Shown piece after piece: positions 1-10,029 of a stretch of DNA of 64,000 nucleotides (position 1 is the first letter of the stretch; each line of letters begins with the position of its first letter). The translations under genes were made by a program, and so were the position numbers. Below the pieces are notes generated by a model. It saw nothing but the letters and a program-made list of their open reading frames with translations. It was not told the DNA's origin and ran no database searches. The stretch is from Pomphorhynchus laevis (Eukaryota > Acanthocephala > Palaeacanthocephala > Echinorhynchida > Pomphorhynchidae). Location of the stretch: NCBI GenBank assembly GCA_012934845.2, contig WNNJ02001809.1, positions 1-64,000 of the forward strand, given 5' to 3'.

Positions 1-290
1 TTTTTTAAAATGTGCTTTAATTACTTTAAGCATTTTATTCATATAAACAGAAAGTGGTTTTAATGTACATTTAAACGCACTACATATGAACCTAGGTTTT
101 ATTGGATTTTTATGTAATTTTGGATTCCAATATAATATAGGTATACAGTGACTTGTAATAATTGATTCTAAACTCAACTCACTACGTTCATATGCTGGAT
201 TTACATTTAAATCATTAGAATTAACCTCTTTCATTAGTATATCATAATAAAGCTTTTTACATATGAAGACAAAGTTATTACTAGCTTTAT
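1..290 (-). mobile_element. Penelope-like element fragment (RT part)
   Basis: This stretch matches, in the same orientation, about 57,720-58,065 of the larger Penelope copy in this window. It covers the start of the RT domain, including the reverse-complement coding for the KFHKNP-type fingers motif. It is shorter than that copy and broken. It stops abruptly near 290, where unrelated inverted-repeat sequence starts. It lies left of the last visible isocitrate dehydrogenase exon and so probably in that gene's next intron. Confidence 0.75.
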
Positions 291-655
291 GAAAAAGACA
301 ATTTCGGTGTAAGGATTATTCTAAAGTATTTAGAATAATTTAGTATTATCTACTGAAACATTATTGTATGCCATACTATATTTTTCGCATATTGGTCAAT
401 CTTTTCTAAACTTAATAACCTCTGTATTCTCTATATTTAACTTCAGTCCGTTATTCTAAAAGTATCTAGCCAAATTAAATAAAGCACTTTGAAGTTGTTG
501 TATAACTGTGGAAACTATCGCTAAGTCGTATATATATAATTGTAAATGTTGCAAAAACCGGAGTTCGATTACAAGTAGAGCAGACTTCCTTATCACTCCT
601 AGACGAGCTGATGGTAGCCGGCAGCACTCATCAGTAGTGTGAACTACCATCAGTC

Positions 656-996
656 GTTTCGGCTGCCTTGTGATATATTAAAAGGCATCTCCGAGAATTT
701 GCTTACGTGGTAGCATGGGCATTACCTCTTTAAACTAACCATGTGCTTTCCGGATCATCCTAATTTTATTCAGCAGGAATTTAACTTGCTGTCGTTGCTT
801 GCTTTCTCACAGGATCCGTTGAAGGTTACGTTTTTATAATTGTAAAAGCAAGCAACGACAGCAAGTTAAATTCCTGCTGAATAAAATTAGGATGATCCGG
901 AAAGCACATGGTTAGTTTAAAGAGGTAATGCCCATGCTACCACGTAAGCAAATTCTCGGAGATGCCTTTTAATATATCACAAGGTAGCCGAAACAG
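656..996. mobile_element. Foldback/MITE-like palindrome, ~150 bp arms
   Basis: The left arm (656-807) and right arm (846-996) are almost exact reverse complements, both containing the word gctgtcgttgcttgct or its complement at the inner edge and a gtttcggct-type outer edge. The spacer is about 38 bp. No coding capacity is visible. Target-site duplications are not clear because the flanks are themselves an inverted repeat. Confidence 0.7.
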
Positions 997-999
997 TGG

Positions 1000-1338
1000 T
1001 TGAGTGACTGTTTAAGACTTCTCCTATTCAACTTATTCTTATCTGACCTACTAAGCAAGCTCACTGATAGGGATGATGTTCCTACAATTGTGTACACATA
1101 TGACTTAGCGATAGTTTCCACAGTTATACAACAACTTCAAAGTGCTTTATTTAATTTGGCTAGATACTTTTAGAATAACGAACTGAAATTAAATATAGAG
1201 AATACAAAGGTTATTAAGTTTAGAAAAGATTGACCAATATGCGAAAAATATAGTATGGCATACAATAATGTTTCAGTAGATAATACTAAATTATTCTAAA
1301 TACTTTAGAATAATCCTTACACCGAAATTGTCTTTTTC
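1000..1338 (+). pseudogene. LINE reverse transcriptase fragment
   Basis: The plus strand translates to a piece resembling the RT palm: LLLFNLFLSDLL, then a degenerate YADD box read as TYDLAIVSTV, then QLQSALFNLARYF and a run like NNELKLNIENTKVIKF. This order (box B end, catalytic box, downstream helix) is typical of non-LTR RTs. Stops interrupt it. An inverted partial copy of the same fragment lies at 291-523. No other part of this LINE is present. Confidence 0.6.
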
Positions 1339-1339
1339 T

Positions 1340-2848
1340 AAAATGTATCGTATCTATATCGAACAAAATAAAGTCAAAATACATTGAAGTACTGTGAATA
1401 TGTATGCATATCGTCAATTGTCATAGATGGTGCGATGCATTTATTTAATGTCATGTTAGCCCCTATCCCAACCTACAGAATACAAACTGATTCGAGCAAT
1501 ATGAAGATCTCAAAGACTTCCAAAATTTCGATAGTATTCAATGGCAATATATAAAACGTGTTAAAACAAAATAGAGTCAATATACATTGCTTATCTTACA
1601 AATTTGAAACAAAAATTCAACCTGTAAGCAACTAATAACGTAGTGAAATATGGGACACGAAAATGAATGAATTAAAATATAATTTTCTGAACTCTCCCGC
1701 AATGATACAACACAACTGGTGTATTAGTTTACTCCAGCGCCCAGTATTAAGATACACATGGTAACGTTTCATTGACTCAATCGAAAGTTAAATTTTATTT
1801 TTCCTTTATTTGGATTTTGAAAAGTGAGAACTGGGTATCTTATCCCCGCGAACTTAAAGTGCCTTACTTTGTAAATTACTATATTTTATCAGTTGTAGTT
1901 AACACTTAATCGGCACATGCCGACGGGGTAAAGTTGGTAAATAAAATGATAACAAATGATTTATTTTATATTCGATACAATGTTTTATTGGTAATCATAC
2001 CTTTAGCTTTGATAATTAAAAGCATTATTTGTTTTTTAATCAAAATCAATAATAAAAATAAATATTTTTATCGGTTATTAAACAATTAGTTCAACAATTA
2101 AATGTAAGTGATAATTGTGGCAAATCCCGTAAGCGAACTCAACGACAATTCGATACGGGAGTTCGATATAATAAATTTGTTTTGACGATAAACGATAAAT
2201 TCAATAAAAAATTCAATAAACGATAAATTCGTTTTCGTCGATCATACTTGACTAATTCTTTGAAGATGTGATTTGCACACATTTTATATTACATCGTCGG
2301 AAGAAGTCAAAACAAATGAGGTCATGAAACGTGACTGTTCTTTTACACTTAGTAGAAATCTCTAAAGTGAATTAATCTGAATACTTCATTTTCTGATGCT
2401 GGGAAAAATTTGCCAAATGTATAGTTCAAAATATCTAGATCCAAATAAATGTGATAGGGTTTGGGCCTACTAAAATGTTAGTGGACAGTAATATTAAAGC
2501 AGTGACTACGCGAAAAATGTTGCATTTGATTGTAATCAAACGCAAAGAACAAAGCGTCAAACAAAATTAGACCGTAAGTGTCTAATGTTAAAATATTATG
2601 TAATATGATTGGAATAAGTTATTATATAACTTAATATAAAGCTATTTATAAAAATATAGGGCACTATGATTCATAATTGTCATTAAACAATATAGTTTTT
2701 AAGCAGTTCAATTAGATTCGATGTTAATTTAAGAAATTAATATTTTATAGCATAAAATATTACGTGTTTCATCAATTTAATAACAAATAAAATCAAAATG
2801 ATCGCTGTTTCATTAAGCAAAACAAGTTAAATAAAGAACTTAACTTAC
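1340..2848. other. Gene-free stretch, probable intron
   Basis: This is AT-rich sequence with no ORF or repeat that I recognise. It lies downstream (minus sense) of the exon at 2,849-2,961, so it is probably intron of the isocitrate dehydrogenase gene. I searched by eye for the next expected coding block, the one normally starting with a TSTNPIASIFAW-like peptide, and did not find it. Confidence 0.5.
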
Positions 2849-5800
2849 TTCCTGGTGTTGACGATAATGTCTCGTAACAGTTCCATGTGCAGCTTCACTT
2901 TCCATTGTCTGTCCATCAGGAGTAAGAAGAACGCTTGTCATTAGACCCAGAGAACCAAAACCTAATCAGCAATAGGATGCAATATTAAATTTTAATATAA
3001 TTTTTAGTTAAATTGTGTAGAAAATATTAATTAATTACCTTGTGCCACTAAATCTGACATTAAATCTCCGTCGTAGTTCTTACATGCCCAAAGATAACCA
3101 CCACTAGACTTTATGCAATGAGCGATCATATCATCGATAAGTCTGTGTTCATAAAATAATTTACTTTTTTTGAAATGGTCTGCGTAGCTCCTGAAAGAAA
3201 TAGAATAAAATATTTCTTTAGAAAAACTATTTTGTTCTCTAAGAACGAATATAAAATTATAAAAATCGCTATTAAAAATTTTAATTAAAAAACATTAAAA
3301 ATATAAAAAATAATTAAAAATCAAAAATTAAGAACATTGAAAATTATGAATTAAAAAAATTGAAACTCTAAAAATTAAATTGCCAACCAATATTGAATTT
3401 TGCAATTGTTTAAAATGGTGGCGAATTTTAAATTGATGGATATTAATTAATAATTAAAATAATTATTAATATCCATTAATTAATGGAAAATGTAATTATA
3501 ATTTTTTACTCCTTTATGAAATCCGATTTAAATGATGCTAAAGCAGATATAATATAAAGCAGTTGATTTGTCAATAATTAAGTAATAATATATTTATTAT
3601 TGTATATTTAATGCATCTTTGAACTAAAATACGATCAAAATTTGTTTTGATGAGATCTTTACTCATTTTGGTAAATACCTAATGCATGAATAAACATATG
3701 TTTCAAACTTGTATCAATTGATACAAGTTGTATCAATTGATACAAGTTGTATCAATTGATACAAGTTTGATATCTTTAATGGGGAAGACAAAGGCCCGTG
3801 TTCATCAAACGAATCCTACACGAGGGATAAATATTATTATATAGGGCTATATTTCAGTGACAAACTTGTATCAATTGATACAAGTTTGATATCTTTAATG
3901 GGGAAGACAAAGGTCCGTGTTCATCAAACGAATCCTACACAAGGGATAAATATTATTATATAGGGCTATATTTCAGTGGTCATTCAACAAAGTTAAGTCA
4001 TAAAATACTTAAATACGAAACATGGTTACTATTTAAAAATTGAAAACTGGTTAAAATAAATCTATTAAATAAATTGAATATTTAATATTTAATCATTAAA
4101 TCATTAAATATTATTAATATTTAATATTTTAAGAAATTAAAATAAATCTATTATTTTAATAATACAATTAAATTAAAACTTTTCAATTATTTTAGGTGTT
4201 GGTTAAATGTGCTATTTTTACAATATAGCACATAATAAAATATTTCTTTAATTATATTACATAAAAATATATTATGAATTATATTTCATAATTCCTAATA
4301 AATCAAAACTTAAGATAAATTTGAAACCTGTCGTTATGATAAATCTGAAATTTAAAGTCAACAAATTACCAAGCGAAATATAAGAGCTGAACTTTTAAAA
4401 GATAAAATATATTATATTATTTTTAATATTATTAAGAATAATATATTATATTATTAACGATATTATTTTTATCGTTTTTTAACAAAAATAATTTATTATT
4501 CATTTGATACAATATTCGGTTCCCTTAAATTGCCTTTACACAACCAATAATAATCATGTCATTATTTTATGTGATTGGATGCTAGCCGGTAGAAAATACC
4601 TTACAGGGAAACCGTAGCGAGAATATGGCGATCTTAGACAAACAAACGAGGATCGATCGATTGCAAACGAAATTCTTCTCTTCATCCGTTCCAAAATGTC
4701 GGAATATTGATCTCTTGAGCGATGCGTTTTGATCGCAGCTAGTGATTTCAGAAAAAGCCTCATATCATCGCCCATACCACCCGACGTGGAGACTATTAAA
4801 ATAATTAAATAAATAATAAATAATTAATTAAACATAGATCGATAAGTCTTTGTTTAATAGAATTATCCTAGATCGGTAAGTCCTTTCAAAAATTCATTAT
4901 TCAAATTCCTGGAATAGATACAAGAGTAATTTACATCCTAAAGCATGTGATAGGTTTCATCTCATAGATTGAATTAGAATCATTTAAATAAAATTGAAAC
5001 AAATAATAATTTAAATATTAATATTTTTATGATTGATAAAAACAACATTTAAATTCAAGCTTTTATTTCTTTTATAACGAATATCTTTTAAAATTACGTG
5101 AAAGATACTTTGCGCTGTCAATTGATATAAGTTATCGAACTTTTATCGATGGAGCTCTTCTCTTTAAGCAATTCACTTGTGGCTTCTCGCTGTTTAATCT
5201 GCGTTTTGTTCAGGAAGAAATTGTTTCATATTTTTATTTTTTTATATGAAAAATAACTGAAAAGCGAAAAATAAAAGACAACTTCAAAAACTGAAATGAA
5301 AACAAACCATTTTACTGCTTTTGATACCTACGTTTTAAAGACTTCCGCGAAAATGTCCTTGAAGAAACTGTCGTATGTTTTTAGAATAGTAGATTTTGTA
5401 GTAAAATACACAGGAAGTTTCCGAATAAGTGCGTATGAAAAACAGCTATGAGCAAAATCTCTAATTGACTGAAACATAAAACATTTTATAAAATCAAATT
5501 TGTTTAAACGTACTTTATCCGTATTGAACATTGACATTCCTACACCATTTGAATCGTCAAATTTATTAACCAGAACACTTGCGTATTTTCCAGTTTTCGA
5601 TTCCGTCATTAGTAGAAGCTTCTGATTTTTATGCACTTGCAGTTCACTGGCTTTATACTTTAAATATTGGAAGTTTAAAACGGAGCAATTAAATCAAATT
5701 CGTATAATACAATTAAATTAATTATTCAATTAATTTGATTAAGAGAATAACAAAGAACATTTGACTGTTATAATGAAACTTGAATTTATTTGCATGCACT

Positions 5801-8800
5801 GACATTTATTTATTGAGCATAAACACGAAAACCTAATTTTGCTCAATAGATAATACAATACAAGCCAAACATTTTTAATTTACAAAAACAATGAAAATAT
5901 ATTTTCAATATATTTACAAAATACATGTGAACTTATGAATTTATAAAAAAGACAATTACGGTTACGTGATTTATACATCACGCGATTTAATTAAATACAA
6001 AATAATTGCAAGCAAAAGTGTTTTTTTGTATTTTTTTCGAAGTTTTATTTTCTATTTTACTTGAATTAAAATATCTAAAAGCTTTTGAATAAAAAGTTAA
6101 TTAAAAATTATTTAAAATTAATGCACAAAATCCTTTCTTTTTTATTAGTTCATTTTAGTTTAAAATCTATAAATTTATAAACAAAGAAACGAGGTTGATG
6201 TACATTATATACACGAGATTCATTGTTACAAAAGTGTGCAAGATTTCGACGATAGTGTCCTTATCGACCTCAAAAACGTTCTTATCTAGTGTCTATAATG
6301 TCCATCAATTTTAAGAAAGTTCACTTTGAGAAGAACGTAATTCTTGATTGGATAAATAAACGTATAAACCAATGCCAAATGTTTCTGAGACGACGATCCT
6401 ACGAACAGTATTATCACAAACACATTACAATTGAGTAATATTAACAATAAAGAATACTCTCAAATTAACTAATTCGACAAAAGCGTGAAATCATGATTAT
6501 TCGATCTATCTTTTGGTCAATCTAGTCAATCATTTACGATTACATTAATTTGTGCAAGAAACTGAATATCTTTATTTTTAAAAGATTGCTACAAATACTG
6601 GATTACGGAGTGTATAAGACAATTCTCACAATCCACTTACATAACACCCATGATTAAATTGCGCCAAATGAGCACACACAAGAGGAGAAACCTAATCGCT
6701 CCGATTGTAGTTCGCCTTTCCGTGGGTCTTAATCCAAACAGCTAAAAATTTTAAAATTATATATTGGCATAATTATTTACTAAAACATTTACTAGGAAAT
6801 TATAAAGCAATACCTGGTCAGCGTAAGCATGTCTACCAATCACTATGGCTTCTTTCCATGAAGGAATGTATGGAGGTATATTTTTACAAACAATTGCTTC
6901 ACGAAACACAGTGCCACCAATAATATTTCGCAAAGTTCCATTTGGGCTTGGTAACATATGTTTTAAGCCAAATTCTAAATTTAGATATTTTTATAATAAA
7001 AATGCAGCTATAAACAGATAAATAAATTACCATTTGGTAAATACATAATTTCTAAATTACGAATAAAAAATAAAAAGTTATGAATTCGACTGCAAAGAAA
7101 TTTGAGTTGACAATCAAATGCTTTTTATGCTTTAAAGTAAATTAGTAAATTGACAGCTAGAACGTGACTATATTATATAAGTCATTAGTCATTGAACCAA
7201 TCATTAGTGAATTTTGATATATATATATTTGAATTTTTATTCAAAAATTGAAACATTTGAGAACTTTATATTGAAAATCATTTAGTTCTCAATTAGGCTA
7301 AGTGACTATGCTTATGTATTTATAAGATTTATAAAATATAAAAAAATAAAGTTTACGATACATTTAAGTGTTTAAATTTACGTATCACAAACATCGCCAA
7401 GTATAAAACGATAAGTAAGGAAGCTTTACGTATTAGTAAAACATGTAATGATCTTACATTCGCATAAGAGCAAAACTAACTCTTTGAAAAAGAATGGTTA
7501 TATTTCAATTCAATTTATATAACTAAAACATCTTTTGAAAGATAAAATTCTCTGCGTTTAAAAAATATAATAGTTTTCTTAATTATTCTAATTAGAATAA
7601 TCGGTCAATTCTACTTTTATGTGGTAACGATTATCGTTAGAAAGCTGTAACCGGAACTGTAGCTGTCCCACGACCTTACATTATCAATCACTGATTTCTT
7701 GTTAGATACTTAAGATTTGTCATTTAAATACTGATTCCTCCCGATAATATCTTTTATTATAAAAGATTCTTTTCGTATCTTTTATCACAATTGCCAGCAT
7801 CTATTACATACAATTTATTAATTAGGCGGTAATATTAATAATAATTATTGTATATTAATATACAATAATATTTTAAGTTGATTTACCTGGGCAGTTATTG
7901 TTACCATTGAGATTTTGATGACTATTTTTATTCTTCACGCTACTTTAATCCTATTTATAGGATTAAACAGCAGTATGCTACATTTCAATATTAGTGAACA
8001 TCAATTGATCTAATACCTACGTTTCACTTTTTGATACTTTTGGTCTGACGATCACTCGACTCGTTTGTTTTATTGTTAATTAGATTTAATGAAGCATTTA
8101 AACTTTGTATAAGTGTGTTATATTTATAGATATTCTATATATTTAAAATTATACTATAATATAGTCATATTAATAATAGTATCATATAAATAATTAAATT
8201 ATTTTATTTAAGATTTTATATAACTTATATCAAGTTGCAGTTTAAAATTGCAATTTAAAATAAGGTTAATTTTTATGAATTGACTAATAAATAATAGACG
8301 AAGTATCAGAATAAGGATTAGAGGTCATCAGGAGGAACTGCTATGCCACCAGTTTTCGGCCCCTAATACCTCGACCCAACATAGCAGCGGGGCCAAGCAC
8401 GTGCTAAGGACATATTTCACCTGATTAAATTTGATTACGTGGTGTCTTATTCTAATACAACGTATAAACGCCTTGTACAACAAACGCCTTATATAAACGC
8501 CTTGTACAACAAACGCCTTATATAAACGCCTTGTACAACAAACGCCTTATATAAACGCCTTGTACAAACGCCTTATATAAACTCCTTGTACAATTTATAT
8601 TAAAATTTATAAACTATAAGAATTTAAAGTACATAGAAATAACTTTTGTTGAACAAAAACCATTTATTCAGTAAATTTCAGTCGACAATTTGAATATTCT
8701 TTTAGTTAAATACTTGGTCTCAATTATATTCAAAAAATTGGGTTTTAAAAATTATTATTAATTTCAGATAAATTATAATGCAAATTTTAACTTAAATAAT

Positions 8801-9177
8801 ATTAACTAAATTTGCACAGCAAAACAATTAATTTAATTAAATTGAGACGTATTCAAACATTTTAGATATAATGATACCTCTAACCCGGTCTTTATCGATT
8901 GTAATGGTTGCACATTTTACCCCTGTCCCATGTTTGGTAATTGCCTTGGCAGAATCGAATGTAACCTGATCATTCGTTCTATCTCGATTTTGAACAGATA
9001 GATCAAAGTACTTGATTTTAGCATCAACATGAGGAAATATAAGCTACATAAAATAATTAAACGTATCTTTATGTTATCCAATTTAATAACCTTTTCTTTG
9101 ATTTTCGACCACATTATCCTGGCCATTTCGTCCCCATCGAGTTCCACTAGCGATTTCTTGCATAATATTCTACGCAT
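2849..9177 (-). CDS. NADP-dependent isocitrate dehydrogenase, 3' partial, 7 exons
   Basis: The enzyme oxidatively decarboxylates isocitrate to 2-oxoglutarate, making NADPH. Exons: 9091-9177, 8878-9043, 6814-6974, 5514-5657, 5332-5468, 3039-3190 and 2849-2961. All junctions are GT-AG and phases agree, giving about 320 residues; roughly 90 C-terminal residues should lie left of the window. Visible family motifs: [10 protein letters not shown] near the start, [24 protein letters not shown], the catalytic-lysine segment [16 protein letters not shown], the metal-binding [10 protein letters not shown] and [12 protein letters not shown]. All substrate arginines, the lysine and both aspartates are kept. 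The ATG at 9177 gives a short N-terminus like the cytosolic enzyme, with no obvious targeting peptide. Two introns are only 47 and 45 nt (9044-9090, 5469-5513). The protein is divergent for the family in places, so it may be a fast-evolving paralogue. The large introns hold retroelement relics and satellites. Confidence 0.93.
3430..3485. repeat. AT-rich hairpin in intron
   Basis: A perfect or near-perfect inverted repeat beginning with tggatattaat is closed by attaatatcca around a short aaaa loop. It is followed by further ATTAAT words. It sits in the long isocitrate dehydrogenase intron 3191-5331. It is probably a small simple-sequence fold with no recognised function. Confidence 0.5.
3702..3980. 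repeat. Tandem repeat carrying a 20-bp perfect palindrome
   Basis: The palindrome cttgtatcaattgatacaag is repeated three times in an overlapping chain (about 3705-3766) and again near 3866. The last palindrome of the chain and the fourth each head a ~120-bp unit (gatatctttaatggggaaga, then cgtgttcatcaaacgaatcc, then a tatagggctatatttcagtg end). The two units are almost identical, so the duplication is recent. The location is intronic. Confidence 0.85.
4554..4810 (-). pseudogene. C-terminal relic of a nuclease-bearing LINE
   Basis: The minus strand encodes a run beginning [10 protein letters not shown], then FLKSLAAI, then [16 protein letters not shown]. It resembles the end of the intact element at 10,069-12,861 (ATTGGAGKSAQAC, then IKSLALKIAEQQ, then ISMCLAKICSATLRCP) in order and spacing. 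Only this C-terminal tail is present. It lies in the isocitrate dehydrogenase intron. Assignment rests on a short alignment made by eye. Confidence 0.45.
8302..8463 (-). ncRNA. Penelope 3' UTR pseudoknot module, copy 1 (diverged)
   Basis: Stem 1 pairs 8338-8345 (ctgctatg) with 8380-8387 (catagcag). Stem 2 pairs 8358-8363 (ggcccc) with 8389-8394 (ggggcc). The two stems interleave as an H-type pseudoknot. Outer inverted repeats (gtatcagaataag at left, cttattctaatac at right) enclose it. Loops differ from the other copies while both stems are kept. No RT coding adjoins this copy; it is an isolated tail in an isocitrate dehydrogenase intron. Strand is given as that of the parent elements. Confidence 0.7.
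8464..8592. repeat. 29-bp minisatellite, ~4.4 copies
   Basis: The unit reads ataaacgccttgtacaacaa plus acgccttat. Three units are identical, then come one shortened copy and one partial copy. It starts at the outer edge of the pseudoknot module. It lies within an intron. Confidence 0.9.
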
Positions 9178-9938
9178 TATAATCTATAATCTTGTGGGTA
9201 AAATTAGTTTAATTTCCATAATCTTATGAACTATCAATAAAATTACATGCAGTTCTTGAGATCTATTTTCGCGATGTAATTAAGGCAAAAGTCTTCAACG
9301 TAAACAAGTCTTTTCCCAAATAAGAGCAATACTATTTGAAACATTTTATTTCAATAGCATTTTTTAAAACAGGCTGGAATGTCGATGTTGCGGCGCTAGG
9401 TGATAAAATAAATTCTACGAATATTTATTTAAATGATTTGAAAGGATGCTATGAATATAGCTTAAAGAAACGATTTAGTTCTACCATAGATAAAGGTTCC
9501 CCTACTATAAAGTGAATCACATTTAATATTGTTTTACGTTAGTCATTGGTTTGGAAACTTGCGAATTGTAATAAAAATGTTCATACAATTGAATGTTCTG
9601 CGAAATTAAAACACATGATCACTTTCTAATTTAAATTGTGAATGAAATTTCATGATTAAACGAACAGATAATGAACACTAAATGTGAAATCATTTATAGG
9701 TATTTAAATATACTTAAAATAAGCGATTTTAATTAAATGGCTAGCAATTATTGTAAGTTATCGAGACCGCGAGCTAATATCTAAAATATTTGAATCAAAA
9801 GATTGACTTAGATACGCGCTAAATATCAGTCCGTTTTAAGTTAGTCACAAAAATTTTCTGGTAATCAAATATTAATGATCACTCGCAAAACCAATTTCTA
9901 TGGTGTCAAACGAAATAAAGTTATTTACAGAAATTTAC
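9178..9938. other. Gene-free stretch upstream of the isocitrate dehydrogenase start
   Basis: This should contain the promoter and any 5' UTR of the minus-strand isocitrate dehydrogenase gene. I see no TATA box or other site that I would call with confidence, and no further coding exon. Confidence 0.4.
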
Positions 9939-9969
9939 AGCTGCTGACCAATAAATTTGGTCAGCAGCT
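9939..9969. repeat. 13-bp-stem perfect hairpin
   Basis: agctgctgaccaa and ttggtcagcagct are exact complements around a short taaat loop. It lies just before a Penelope tail motif (9,975-10,012). It could be a structure at the 3' boundary of that element or a remnant of a foldback. Confidence 0.7.
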
Positions 9970-9971
9970 CT

Positions 9972-10029
9972 TTCGCTTATCAAATCAGATCAGCTAATCG
10001 AGTCTACGTATTTTATACTATTTAATAAT
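9972..10029 (-). mobile_element. Penelope 3' tail remnant
   Basis: The sequence atcagctaatcgagtctacg followed by tattttata matches the motif found about 170-190 bp beyond the pseudoknot module in the Penelope copies at 14,157 and 56,400. Its continuation seems to resume after the LINE insert, near 12,988, with ttaaataat and aataataaataatt words as in the other tails. The LINE therefore appears to have landed in this tail. Confidence 0.55.

Larger units (their letters stand above)
291..1338. repeat. Large inverted repeat with a nested foldback
   Basis: The arms 291-523 and about 1,107-1,338 are near-perfect reverse complements of each other. Inside them lies a second inverted repeat, about 656-807 against 846-996, with a spacer of about 38 bp. 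The outer arms come from a LINE RT fragment. The inner one is MITE-like or a foldback element. The whole block could extrude as a cruciform or arise as an assembly or replication fold-back. Confidence 0.85.

Noticed and set aside
540-620. tRNA-like B-box word gagttcgattacaag
   Set aside because: No A box or cloverleaf around it.
5332-5657. Treating 5328-5636 as a single-exon ORF
   Set aside because: A 45-nt in-frame intron (5469-5513) interrupts it, and the true exon starts at 5657 upstream of the first ATG.
8917-9177. Reading the first isocitrate dehydrogenase exon as one 86-codon frame
   Set aside because: The frame runs through a 47-nt intron; splicing at 9044-9090 restores the conserved KEKLIFPHVD sequence in another frame.
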